Shown piece after piece: positions 8,601 to 17,944 of a stretch of 64,000 nucleotides of DNA. Position 1 is the stretch's first letter, and every line of letters begins with the position of its first letter. A program made the position numbers and the translations under genes. The stretch covers positions 868,001 to 932,000 of the forward strand of contig NZ_JACHMB010000001.1 of the NCBI RefSeq assembly GCF_014204795.1, read 5' to 3'. This DNA is from Nonomuraea jabiensis. Lineage in GTDB: Bacteria > Actinomycetota > Actinomycetes > Streptosporangiales > Streptosporangiaceae. Under the pieces are notes generated by a model that saw nothing but the letters and a program-made list of their open reading frames with translations, was not told the DNA's origin and ran no database searches.

Positions 8601-9118
8601 CGTCTACCAGCGGAGACGCGGTGAGAGGTTTTTCTCATTGATCGCCCGTGAAACCCCGTGTTCCCCCTGAGTGCCCCCAGTTCAGAGGCACGTATGAGGC
8701 ACGCGATCAAGAGAGAACGCCCCGTCAGGACCTTCACGTCTTCCCTCGACCGATCTTCCCGGTGGGCGTTGGGGTTGGCCAGGCGGGTGACGGACAGGAA
8801 GGTACCCGCGGCCGCGGCGAGGTCGCCTCCGTCGCTGCGGAGCGGGGCGACCTTCCGGGAGGTGGTGCTCATCCCGCGCTCGGTCCAGTGACGGCTGCGG
8901 CTATGTATCAGAAATGAACGTCGTCCTCGACGGCGCTCGGTTTGTAGGGTGCGAGGTCCACGAGGGCGAGATCTTGCGCAGTGAAACTTAAGGGAGCAGC
9001 CGCGGCGCTGCGGTTCGATCTGTGCTGGAGGGGCCGCCTGTGAGCTGGGGTTATACGACCATCCGAGACTCGTCGAGCCGGCGACCAGTCGACAACGCTA
9101 CACAATTCCGGGCAGCTT
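8601..9118. other. Intergenic stretch of about 500 bp, no supported gene
   Basis: A leftward frame from 8872 (MSTTSRKVAPLRSDGGD...) stays open into the IS5-like transposase but has no resemblance I recognise. It may be debris of an older gene. Nothing between 8900 and 9118 looks coding. The stretch lies beyond the 3' end of the RHS operon, so a terminator is expected, but I see no strong hairpin. Confidence 0.45.
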
Positions 9119-9619
9119 TCAAACGTCCGTCCGTCGCACTATAGCCATTAGCATTCTATCCGGATTTCCAGCTTTCGCCATGGCGTCACGTGCCGCCTTT
9201 TCTACATCCAGGTCGAGGAAATCCTTCCCTTTGTCGATAAGTTCGACAGTAAGTAGCGTGTCAGCCCAACGGTCGGTCTGCCACTGAGTGGCATATCCAG
9301 GGCGCGCGACAACACTCCAACCCTTTTCGCGCAAAGAATCTGAGACAGAGTTAAGCGCGCCAGGTCCACTGGAGTCCCCGACATTAAGAAATACATAGTC
9401 AGTGACCACAATAGAATCGGATTCAGTGAATCCCGTACTCACCTCGCCAACCACTTGGCCGAGTCCTCGTATTTCGCGAATAACGCCTGGATCAACTTCT
9501 AGAGCTACGCCGCCCCAACTCCTCAACACAAGGAGGATCGAAATGGACCCGACGGCCACCACCCCGCAGGCTATCACGAGTCCGATCATGAGGCGTTTAC
9601 TACCTCTACGAATCTCCAT
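9119..9619 (-). CDS. Membrane-anchored protein downstream of the RHS toxin; candidate immunity protein
   Basis: ATG at 9619 follows ggaag at eight bases. The 166-residue product starts MEIRRGSKRL, then one hydrophobic segment (about residues 11-33, MIGLVIACGVVAVGSISILLVL), then an extracytoplasmic-looking domain with VVTDYVFLNVGDSSG and SLREKGWSVVARPGYATQW. It starts 39 bp after the RHS stop on the same strand. Position and topology fit an immunity protein acting outside the membrane, where a wall-cutting toxin would act. I do not recognise the family, so the role is inference from context. The DNA here is richer in A+T than its surroundings. Confidence 0.6.
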   Translation of the reverse strand: MEIRRGSKRLMIGLVIACGVVAVGSISILLVLRSWGGVALEVDPGVIREIRGLGQVVGEVSTGFTESDSIVVTDYVFLNVGDSSGPGALNSVSDSLREKGWSVVARPGYATQWQTDRWADTLLTVELIDKGKDFLDLDVEKAARDAMAKAGNPDRMLMAIVRRTDV

Positions 9620-9658
9620 TCTTAATCTTCCTTGTTGCGTGCGGCCTAGGCCCATCCA

Positions 9659-12600
9659 CTACTCGGGCGAGCATGGTTCGAAACGACGGCCCCCAGCATC
9701 TGCTACACATTCCCAGAATTCTGTCGCCGCCTTTCCTACCCTGCCCCCCATTATAAGATTCCAGCGCTTTTGTGCCTCAGCCGATGGAGCCTTACCGCCA
9801 GCCCTCCAGTTGACAAAATCGGTAGGGTTTACGGCATAGGCAACTGCGGCCTCCATGTCGGTCATCCTGCGTGTTCCATATTCCCCTCCACCCTTGTAGT
9901 AGCGCATTGGTGTAGTCTCGATCAAGTGCCGCATGTAAGCAGCCGATAGCCGAATGGCCATATTAGTGTCATGATTGAGCATACGCCCAATTCCTTCATT
10001 TGTGACCTTCTCCCCACCCATCTGCTCGTACTTGTCGGGATAATACTTTTTAAGCATTTGCCTGGCGGTCGCTATTTGCATCTGGCCTATACCAAGAGAT
10101 GTCCAATCCGTCCACCCCTTGGCCGAACCGATACGATCACCAGCCCAGCCCCCCTTCGGCTCGAACGTGATCGTCTCGTAGATGAGCATGGCCGCAAATG
10201 CCCTTTTATCCAAATGATGTTCTTGCGCCGCAGCTGCAATGGCCTTTTGGTGCTTCACCAAAATTTTATATTGGCTGTAGTATTTATAGAGAGAGTCCGG
10301 GCTTCCATCTTTCGCATCCTTGAGCAGAGCGTAAGAACCCGATCCTAGCTTGCCGCGGACCTGCTGCATCTTTCTCCACTCGCCCAGCCTTGCATCATTT
10401 GGATTTTTCTCGGCTGCCCTCTCCATTTTGGCGAAGCTTTCCAGCCCGCCAGCCGACACCCAGCTGAACGCCAGCTGCGCATCGGTCATTGTCGGCGACC
10501 AGTTTTCCATGTATTCGTTCTGTACCTTTTCGCTGGCGAACCAGAAGTTGGGCTGGTCGACGGGCCGGCCGTTGGGCATGACCTTCATGCCCAGCCTCTT
10601 GATCTCGTCGTCGCCGAGCCAGAATTTCTTTTCTTTCTCCAGCTCGATCATCCGGGCCCACTCCGGGTCCACGATTACGCTGCCGCAGCCCCAGGTCATG
10701 CAGGCGATGGCTCCGCCACCCTCTTCTCGGCCGCAGCTGCCGATGCACTGTCCGCCCCCTGACGATCCGGAGCTGTTGTAGCTGCCGGCGGGGATGGTGG
10801 TGTAGCCGCTCGATCCGGAGTCGCCGTATCCGGTCCCACCGAGCGATCCGTTGTCGATGGTGTAGTGGCCGGTGGGGTCGGTGCCGGTGAGGGGTGAGGC
10901 GTTGGCGTAGGTGTAGCGGTTGGCCTGCACCGATGGGCTGGGGTTGAGGGTGGCGGTGTCGCGGCTGGTGAAGGTGCCGGTGCCGGGCTGGTACCAGCGG
11001 GCGTGCATATTCACCTTGCCGGTGTCCGGGTCGGTGTACTCGCCCTGGAAACCGAGCCGGTTCTTGGTGCCGGTCTGGGCGGTGACGGTGCCGAAGGGGT
11101 CGTAGGCGGTGGAGGTCTGCAGGGTGGTGGTGTAGGTGGCTACCAGGTCGCCGTGCAGGTCGCTCAGTGCGGCCACCGCTGCGCCGGCGCCCTCCTTCAG
11201 ACCGAGCAGGCCGCCGCCGAGGTCCCGGGCGTACTTAGCCTGGACGGTGCCGCCGCTGTCGGTGATGGCAGCCAGGCCGTTACCGAGCCCGCTGTAGGCA
11301 AAGGTGTGCTTGGCGGTGCCGCGGATGCGGCTGGTCATCCGGTCGAGGGCGTCGTAGCTGTAGAGGCTGTCGCCGTCGGCGATGAGCCGGTCAAAGGCGT
11401 CGAAGGTGTATTGGGTGGTGGCGCCTGCCTTGGTGCTGGTGGCCAGGGTGCCGCGCGGGGTGTAGGTGTAGTCGGTGCCATCGCCGTTAGTCAGGCGATT
11501 GCGTTCGTCGTAGGTGAAGGTCGCGTTGCCAGCCTTGGTGCGGTTGCCAGCGGCGTCCCACTCGTAGGTGGTCACCGCGCCGCCCGGGGCGGTCCAGGAG
11601 GTAAGCCGGCCAGCATGGTCGTAAGTGTAGGTGTTGGCGCCTGCTCCTGCGGTGCCCATGGTGGTCTTGGTGGTGAGATTGTCGTCCTTGTCCCACCCGT
11701 AGGCGATCTTGGCGAGTTGGGTGCCGGAGCCATTTGTCAGCGTCTGACTCTCCACTCGGTCCAGGTCGTCATAGCCGATTCTCTGGGTGCTGACCGTGCC
11801 GCTGGTGGCGGTGATGGTCTGCAGGCGGCTGGCCGCGTCGTAGCCGTAGGTGAGAGTGCGGCTGGTGACCGGGTCGGTGGCCGTCTTGAGCCGGTTGGCG
11901 CTGTCGTAGGTGAAGGTGGCGGTACCGGCTGCGTCGATGCGCTGCGTGGGGGTGGAGAGCCCACCGTAGGTGTAGACGGTCTCCTGAACGGTACCGCGCG
12001 AGACCTTCAGCGGCAGGCCGCGGTCGTTGTAGTCCACCGTCAGGTCACCGGCGGCAGTCATGCGGCTGGCCAGGTCGTAGCCGTAGGTGCGCTCGGCGGT
12101 GGTGGCGCCGCCTCCCGCGCCGCTCTCCTTGGTGAGCCGGCCCAGATCGTCGTAGGTGCGGTCGATGCGTACCCCGCCCGGCTGAACGGTGGCCTTCGGA
12201 TTTCCTGCCGCGTCGTAGACGTGGGTCCAGGTGCGGTCGGCCGCGTCCGGATGCGCCGTGGTGGACGGCTCGGTCACCGTCTCGGCCAGGCCGAGACTGT
12301 TGTAGCTGGTCCAGGTGGCGTTGCCGCGGCCATCGGTGAGGCGGGTACGGGCGCCGGTGGCGTCGTAGCCGAAGCTGGTGGTGATCGACTCGCCGGCCGA
12401 GACTGGCTCGATGAGCGAGCTGAGCCGGTTCAGCGCGTCGAAGGTCTGCCGGGTGACATGGCCCTCGGGGGAGGTGGCGCTGGTCTGGTTGCCCGCGGCG
12501 TCGTAGCCCATGCTCTGCGTGCGCTGCACCGTGACGACATTCTGTTTGGTCTCGTCCCGGCCCAGGTTCGTGACCTTGGTCTTCCGGCCTGCCAGGTCAT

Positions 12601-15600
12601 ATTCGGCTTCGCTGGCGTTGCCGTTCGCATCGGTGGTCTTGACCAGGCGCCCGGCCAGGTCGTACTCCATGGTGGTCGTGCCGCCCGGGTCGGCCATTTC
12701 GGTGATTTCACCGGCTGCATTGACCTTGAAAGTGGTGGTCTTGGTGCTCGTGCCCTGGCCGGGAACGACCTGCTTGATCAGCCGGCCGGCGTCGTCGTAC
12801 TCCATTGTGGTGGTGTAGGTGGCGCTGGCGGGCTTGCGCTCGATCTGGGTAACGGTGATCTGCCGGCCCAGGTCGTCGTAGCCGGCGGTGGTACGCGCGC
12901 CGGTCGGATCGGCCGTGGCGAGTTTCGCGCCGGCCATGTCGTACTCGGTCACCCATGTGCCGGGGGTCTGGCCGTCGGCGGGGGCGGGGTCGGTGACGCG
13001 GACCTGCCGGCCGAGCTGGTCGTAGTCGTAGGTGGTGACGTTGCCGAGCGGGTCGGTGCTGCTAATCAGCTGTCCGGCCTTGTCATAGGCGTGCTCGACG
13101 GTCGAGGTGATCGCGCTGCCGCCGGGCGGTGTGTAGGCGGGGGCGGTGGTGCTGGTCAGCCGGTCGGCCTTGTCGAAGGCCGCGGTGACCGTGCGGCCTT
13201 CGGCATCGCGCCGGTGGGTCTGGTTGCCCACGGTGTCGTAGCCAATCAGCGCCGTGGGGCGGGCCGGGGCGGCGCTCCCGTTCTTGTCCACCTGCACCTG
13301 CGGCGCCTTGCTCTCCACCAGCCGGTCCAGGATGTCGTAGCGGATCGTGGTGGTGAAGTCGGCGGCGTTGGCACCGTCTGCGTTGCCGCGCGGGTCGGTG
13401 GTGGCGACGGGCAGGCCGCGATCGTCGTACTCGGTGGTGGAGACGATGTCCTGGGCACCGTTTTCGATGGTCTGCCGGGTCTGCTGGTTCAGCTTGTTGT
13501 AGGCGTAGCTGGTCGTCTCGACGCGGTCGCTCTCGGCGGCCCTGCGGGTGGCCTTGGTGACGTTGCCGTTGGCGTCATAGCCGAACTCAGTCACGCGCTC
13601 GAGCCCCTTCGGGTTCTGGGCCGAGCGGGGGTCCAGCACCTGCGTCACCAATCGGCTGGCTTGGTCGTATACGAAGGTCGTGACGATGTCCTGGCCGTTC
13701 GCCTGCTTACCGCCCACCTGGGTGATCAGGTTGCCGGCCGCGTCGTACTCCTCTGCCTTAACCTGCACATCCCGCGGCGTGGCGGCGGGGTCGTTCAGCC
13801 TGGCCTTGACGGCGATCTGTTCCTTGAGCCGGTTATCCATCCAATAGGTGTTCTTGGACGTGCGACCCATCACATCCTTGATGGTGTCCAGCCGCCCGCC
13901 CGCGTCGTAAGCGCGGGTCTCCAGCAGTACGTCCGTGGCCGGCTGCGGGTTGACCGGGCTACCGGTCCAGCTCTTCAGCGTGCTGGTGTACAGCTCACCC
14001 CGCACGGTGTAGGCTTGCTCAATGACCGTGCCGCGCGCGTCGGTGGTGCGGACGACCTGGCCGCGGTGGTTCCACTCCTGCCGGGCGATCCCACCCTCCG
14101 GGCCGGTGACCGAGTCCTGACGACCGTGCGAATCATAGGTGTAGGTCGTCACGCGGTCCGGCTCGCCGCCGGTCAGGTCGGCGATCGTCTGAGTCAGCGG
14201 GTTACCGTCAGGATCGTAAGTGGTGCGGGTCTGCCCCGTGTGGGTGACGTTAGAGATCTCGTTCTTCACGCCCGGAGCGGTGCTGGTGGTCAGGCGGTTC
14301 CAGCCGTCGTAGGCGAAGGTGGTCTTCGCCCCGCTCGGCACCGCCTGCGAAATTCGCGTGCTGGCGATCATCCGGCCCAGCACATCGTAGTCCAGCTTCG
14401 TGACCAGGCCTTCGGGGCCGGTCTGCTCGGCCAGGTCACCGGCCGCGGTGTAGCGGTACTGCCAGGTGTTGCCGCGGGCGTCGGTCTTGCTCTTCGTCAG
14501 ACCGGCCGGGGTGGTGCCCCCGCCCTCCGCCGGTTCGCTGCCGTCGGTGTAGGCGATGCTCTCCGAGCGGCCCTGCGGGAAATCGTCCGTCGCCGGAGTG
14601 GTCACCTTGGTCTGCTCACCGAAGCTGTTGTACTCCGTCGTGGTCGCGTGGGTGGGGTCAGTGTCGCTGGCCGACCGGCCGTCCCGGTAGGCGATCACCT
14701 GGTCGTTGCGCGGGTCGAACGGGTCGTTCTGGTTGAGGTAGTAGGTCCAGTATTCGATCGCGCACTCGTTTGGTGCCCGGCAGTACTTCCGGCCCAGGGT
14801 GTTGCCCCGCTTGTCCTGGTAGATGTCATTGGCGATGTCGTTGCGGTCGATCACCTTGGTCAGGAAGCCCGCCTGGTCGTATTCGTACCAGGTGGTGAAG
14901 TTACGCTGGTCGGTCTCGCCGCGGATGCGGTACCCGCGCCAGGCGTCATACAGATAGACCAGCGGTTTGTTGTCCGGGTCGGTCACCGTCACCTGCGCTT
15001 CGCCGGACTGCTGCTCGATCCCGACCGTGCCGATCTTCCAGGTGCCGCCGTCAGCGTCGGTGTGGGTGGCGATGCGGTCGGTCTTGTCGTCGTAGGTGTT
15101 GACCGCGTGCACCCGGCCGGACGGCAGCGTCACCTTGGTCAGCTTGTGCGAGGCGCCGGTACGGGCGGCGTAGTGCCGCTGCACCTCGAGCGCGGTCAGT
15201 GGACGGTCGTAGACGGCCACCTCGTCCACCAGGCCGGCCAGGCCGCCGATCGTGGTGACGTACCGGTTCTCGGTGCCGGTGATGGTCTGGGTGAGTGTGC
15301 CGACGACCGTGCCGTCCACGTAGAGGGTTTGCAGGTTGTCGGCGACGGTGAGCACTGCGTGGTGCCAGTTGCCGTCGTTGACCGGTGCCGCGGACGTGAT
15401 CGGGCTGGCGGTCGGCTGGTAGGAACTGCGCAGCTTGCCGTCGGCTCCGACCCCGAACACCTCTTCCTTGGTGGCGCCAGGGGCGGTGCGCAGCGACATG
15501 ACAGTGCCGGCGGAGCTGGAGCTGGTCTTGAACCAGGCTTCCATGGTCGCATATTTGCCGATCTTGGGCACGATCCCGTCCTTGGGCCGCACCCCGGTGC

Positions 15601-17149
15601 TGGTGGTCAGCTCGACCGCGCCGTCCGTCGTGCCGCCAAGCGCGCCCGGCTGGGCGCGCTTGGCGGTGCTGTCGTAGGTGGCATCTCCCGCGCCCCAGCC
15701 CAGGTCGATCGCGTTGCCGGTGGCCTCGCCGAGCCGCCAGTAGCCGAACGGATCCGAATCCAGCACACTGCTGCGATACAGCGACCCGCCCCCGTACTCG
15801 TACGTGGTGCAGTTCGGTGCCGCCACCGGCGCGCACACCTGCGTCAACCGGCCCTGATCGTAGCCGTAGGTCCAGGTCAGCGCCTTGCCATCGACCGGGT
15901 CGCTGGACACCGTCGCGACCTGGTTGCCCTGCCAGGTGAACGTCACCGACCGGCCCCCGACCCCGGTCACCTTCGACAGCTTCCCGCCCGTGTCGTAGGT
16001 CAGCTCACTGCTGCGTCCCCGCTGGTCGGTCATCTTCGTCAGCCGCCCGGCGGCATCAAACAGGAAGATGGCGTTGGTCTTGTCCCTCAGCCGCCAAGCG
16101 CCGCCGCTCTCCTGGACCAGCGTCGCGTACATGCCGGGCGGTGGCTGGAACGTCCCGTCCCCGTTCGACGCGAACCGCACCTGCCGCCCATCCGGATAGG
16201 TGACCAGCGCCGAGGTGGAGGCGCCGCGCACCTCCTTGACGACCTTCATGTCCCAGCGCGTGGACCAGCCCGCCCCGAACATGCCGTCCGTGCGCGGGTC
16301 CATGCTGTTGTAGGTGCGCACCATGGACAGCGGCGGGCCTACCGTCGCCACCTGCAGATCCGTTGAGGTGGTGGTGTAGTTACCGGTCTGCTGGTTGAAC
16401 TCCCGCCCCTCCACCCCGGAGGAGGACAACTGCGAGGTCACCGTCGGCTGGCGTACCCCGGTGAGGAACGTCAGCTTCGGCGAGGTGGTGGTGGAGTTGT
16501 CGTAGGAGTCCCTGATCGTGACCGTCCACCAGTACTGCTTGCCCCAGGCCAGCTTCCCGGCCGCCGGAACGCTCCAACTGTTGGCGTTACCCGCCACATA
16601 CGTGCCAGAGCCCGTGCAGCCGGTCGTCATGGCCTCGTTGTCGCACAGCTTGAACAAATACGACAGCTTCGAGGTGCTGGAGTTGTTACTCAGCCCCCAC
16701 GCGCGCAAGGCGGGCGTGAGCGAATCAACCAGGTGCCCCTGCGCCGGATACCAATTCGTCAGGGTCGGCACGGCCATGATCGCCTGATCGGCTGCCTCGG
16801 CCCGCAACGTCCCTGCCGGCAACCCGGAATCCTCAGATGAGGTGTCCGCCGCATCCACCGTCCGGTCTTCCAGCGGCACCGCTCCCTTGGGCCGCGTCAC
16901 TTCCGAGCGCCACCCATTCGACGGGTTTGCCGCGGCCGGAACCTCGGTCGCGGGCACCAACGGCGGCAGTGTCGTTGCCGACCCCATCATCTGCTGCGGC
17001 ACCGCGGGCAAGGCACCAAAGTCAGCCACCGCGCCCACCGTGGGGACAGCCGCGGCCGGCGACGCCTGCAGCACAAGCAGACCCGGTGTTAACCCGGCAA
17101 GCGTAAGGATCATCCCTGCCGAACGACGCCATGACGAAACCCGGCGCAT
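9659..17149 (-). CDS. Secreted RHS/YD-repeat polymorphic toxin with LamG insert and lysozyme-like C-terminal domain
   Basis: The product is 2496 residues. A signal peptide (residues about 1-34, ending SPAAA) is followed by an early RHS segment (about 250-470), a LamG/concanavalin-like domain (about 480-655, NDGNWHHAVLTVADNLQTLYVDG, DEVAVYDRPLT), and then a long array of YD repeats (about 660-2050, e.g. YDAAGNQTSATSPEG). The RHS core boundary is DPDTGKVNMHARWYQPGTGTF...NRYTYANASPLTGTDPTGHY at about 2030-2095. After a Gly/Ser linker the unique tip resembles a transglycosylase/lysozyme fold: AAQEHHLDKRAFAAMLIYE (Glu2325), SLGIGQMQIATARQML (about 2350), AVAYAVNPTDF (about 2435). RHS shells encapsulate the toxin tip. 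The predicted action is peptidoglycan cleavage in neighbouring cells. The fold assignment is from motif pattern only. Confidence 0.85.
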   Translation of the reverse strand: MRRVSSWRRSAGMILTLAGLTPGLLVLQASPAAAVPTVGAVADFGALPAVPQQMMGSATTLPPLVPATEVPAAANPSNGWRSEVTRPKGAVPLEDRTVDAADTSSEDSGLPAGTLRAEAADQAIMAVPTLTNWYPAQGHLVDSLTPALRAWGLSNNSSTSKLSYLFKLCDNEAMTTGCTGSGTYVAGNANSWSVPAAGKLAWGKQYWWTVTIRDSYDNSTTTSPKLTFLTGVRQPTVTSQLSSSGVEGREFNQQTGNYTTTSTDLQVATVGPPLSMVRTYNSMDPRTDGMFGAGWSTRWDMKVVKEVRGASTSALVTYPDGRQVRFASNGDGTFQPPPGMYATLVQESGGAWRLRDKTNAIFLFDAAGRLTKMTDQRGRSSELTYDTGGKLSKVTGVGGRSVTFTWQGNQVATVSSDPVDGKALTWTYGYDQGRLTQVCAPVAAPNCTTYEYGGGSLYRSSVLDSDPFGYWRLGEATGNAIDLGWGAGDATYDSTAKRAQPGALGGTTDGAVELTTSTGVRPKDGIVPKIGKYATMEAWFKTSSSSAGTVMSLRTAPGATKEEVFGVGADGKLRSSYQPTASPITSAAPVNDGNWHHAVLTVADNLQTLYVDGTVVGTLTQTITGTENRYVTTIGGLAGLVDEVAVYDRPLTALEVQRHYAARTGASHKLTKVTLPSGRVHAVNTYDDKTDRIATHTDADGGTWKIGTVGIEQQSGEAQVTVTDPDNKPLVYLYDAWRGYRIRGETDQRNFTTWYEYDQAGFLTKVIDRNDIANDIYQDKRGNTLGRKYCRAPNECAIEYWTYYLNQNDPFDPRNDQVIAYRDGRSASDTDPTHATTTEYNSFGEQTKVTTPATDDFPQGRSESIAYTDGSEPAEGGGTTPAGLTKSKTDARGNTWQYRYTAAGDLAEQTGPEGLVTKLDYDVLGRMIASTRISQAVPSGAKTTFAYDGWNRLTTSTAPGVKNEISNVTHTGQTRTTYDPDGNPLTQTIADLTGGEPDRVTTYTYDSHGRQDSVTGPEGGIARQEWNHRGQVVRTTDARGTVIEQAYTVRGELYTSTLKSWTGSPVNPQPATDVLLETRAYDAGGRLDTIKDVMGRTSKNTYWMDNRLKEQIAVKARLNDPAATPRDVQVKAEEYDAAGNLITQVGGKQANGQDIVTTFVYDQASRLVTQVLDPRSAQNPKGLERVTEFGYDANGNVTKATRRAAESDRVETTSYAYNKLNQQTRQTIENGAQDIVSTTEYDDRGLPVATTDPRGNADGANAADFTTTIRYDILDRLVESKAPQVQVDKNGSAAPARPTALIGYDTVGNQTHRRDAEGRTVTAAFDKADRLTSTTAPAYTPPGGSAITSTVEHAYDKAGQLISSTDPLGNVTTYDYDQLGRQVRVTDPAPADGQTPGTWVTEYDMAGAKLATADPTGARTTAGYDDLGRQITVTQIERKPASATYTTTMEYDDAGRLIKQVVPGQGTSTKTTTFKVNAAGEITEMADPGGTTTMEYDLAGRLVKTTDANGNASEAEYDLAGRKTKVTNLGRDETKQNVVTVQRTQSMGYDAAGNQTSATSPEGHVTRQTFDALNRLSSLIEPVSAGESITTSFGYDATGARTRLTDGRGNATWTSYNSLGLAETVTEPSTTAHPDAADRTWTHVYDAAGNPKATVQPGGVRIDRTYDDLGRLTKESGAGGGATTAERTYGYDLASRMTAAGDLTVDYNDRGLPLKVSRGTVQETVYTYGGLSTPTQRIDAAGTATFTYDSANRLKTATDPVTSRTLTYGYDAASRLQTITATSGTVSTQRIGYDDLDRVESQTLTNGSGTQLAKIAYGWDKDDNLTTKTTMGTAGAGANTYTYDHAGRLTSWTAPGGAVTTYEWDAAGNRTKAGNATFTYDERNRLTNGDGTDYTYTPRGTLATSTKAGATTQYTFDAFDRLIADGDSLYSYDALDRMTSRIRGTAKHTFAYSGLGNGLAAITDSGGTVQAKYARDLGGGLLGLKEGAGAAVAALSDLHGDLVATYTTTLQTSTAYDPFGTVTAQTGTKNRLGFQGEYTDPDTGKVNMHARWYQPGTGTFTSRDTATLNPSPSVQANRYTYANASPLTGTDPTGHYTIDNGSLGGTGYGDSGSSGYTTIPAGSYNSSGSSGGGQCIGSCGREEGGGAIACMTWGCGSVIVDPEWARMIELEKEKKFWLGDDEIKRLGMKVMPNGRPVDQPNFWFASEKVQNEYMENWSPTMTDAQLAFSWVSAGGLESFAKMERAAEKNPNDARLGEWRKMQQVRGKLGSGSYALLKDAKDGSPDSLYKYYSQYKILVKHQKAIAAAAQEHHLDKRAFAAMLIYETITFEPKGGWAGDRIGSAKGWTDWTSLGIGQMQIATARQMLKKYYPDKYEQMGGEKVTNEGIGRMLNHDTNMAIRLSAAYMRHLIETTPMRYYKGGGEYGTRRMTDMEAAVAYAVNPTDFVNWRAGGKAPSAEAQKRWNLIMGGRVGKAATEFWECVADAGGRRFEPCSPE

Positions 17150-17347
17150 GCGCTATCACACTCCGAACCACAACGAAGGACACCAAAAAGGCACCAACCG
17201 TCGCTCTCCGCCACGGCCCTTCGGGTCGCGCGGCTCGGAGCTGATCGCGTTCCGACGATCAACGTAAGAAAATCAGACCAATCCGACAAGACGTGCGATC
17301 ATCACAAAACGGATAACAGCCCTAACTGGTGCGTGACACTCCGTAAG
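17150..17347 (-). promoter_or_regulatory. Promoter/leader of the RHS toxin gene (copy of 398-600)
   Basis: This upstream stretch is nearly collinear with that of the left-edge RHS gene. It shares cactccgaaccacaacgaag, cgacgatcaacgtaagaaa and aacagccct. Similarity stops near 17347, marking the edge of the duplicated unit. Confidence 0.6.
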
Positions 17348-17796
17348 GTGCGTCCTTGCACTATCCGGGAGTGCCGCCAAGCTCCGCGACATCCTTGGAC
17401 GCCTGGCTACGACCCAGCAACACCAGCCAGCCGAACACTCGAATCAAGGTCAGATACAGCAGACGAACCAGCACAGGCAGGGATCTTGCTCACACGACGT
17501 CTGGAGGTCAAAGCCGCAGATCAGGCAGCACGCGATGAGTTATGAAGCGGTACAGGGTATCGACCCCGTCAAACCACAGGTCAGAGCCGTCGTGGTTGCA
17601 TTTTTGACGCGGTACAAGGTCCTGGAAAAGGTGGGCGCGCTGGCCCGGCTGTGGCAACCCCTCCTGCTGGAAGCCGACACCACCTTCGCGCCGGTGCTGG
17701 CCGACCGCCAATCCCACCGCGTCGCCTTCAAAGTTCCCGCGGCCAGCAGGTTGAGCACGCGTGCTGCTGGTGAATGACCTGTTCCGTGTCCGGCAC
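17348..17796. other. About 450 bp without a supported gene
   Basis: Short frames occur on both strands, for example rightward from 17535 reading MSYEAVQGIDPVKPQVRAVV and a leftward frame over the same bases. None has a ribosome site or a recognisable family. It could be debris. It sits between the RHS promoter and the stop of the broken DUF6907 gene. Confidence 0.4.
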
Positions 17797-17917
17797 TCAC
17801 GTGCAAAGCGCCGCATCTGCACTATTCGAGAACGGAGCGGCGACAGTGGTGGCACTCGTGATCGCCCGGCTCATCACCCCGCAGCCACCGATCCCTACAG
17901 CGCCAGCATCTGGAAGG
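17797..17917 (-). pseudogene. DUF6907-like gene, 3' fragment
   Basis: When the IS3 element at 17918-19238 and one agg target copy are removed, the frame from 19756 continues here as ...CCDEHLPDAGAVGIGGCGVM... and stops at 17797-17799. Total restored length is 211 codons plus stop. Confidence 0.7.
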
Positions 17918-17944
17918 TGAACCGCTCCGGGATCGGTGGAGACT

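Noticed and set aside
11003..16366. A rightward open frame of 1787 codons
   Set aside because: It is the antisense of the RHS coding region. It is Val/Gly-rich and unlike any protein family, and the leftward frame shows clear YD repeats and a LamG domain.
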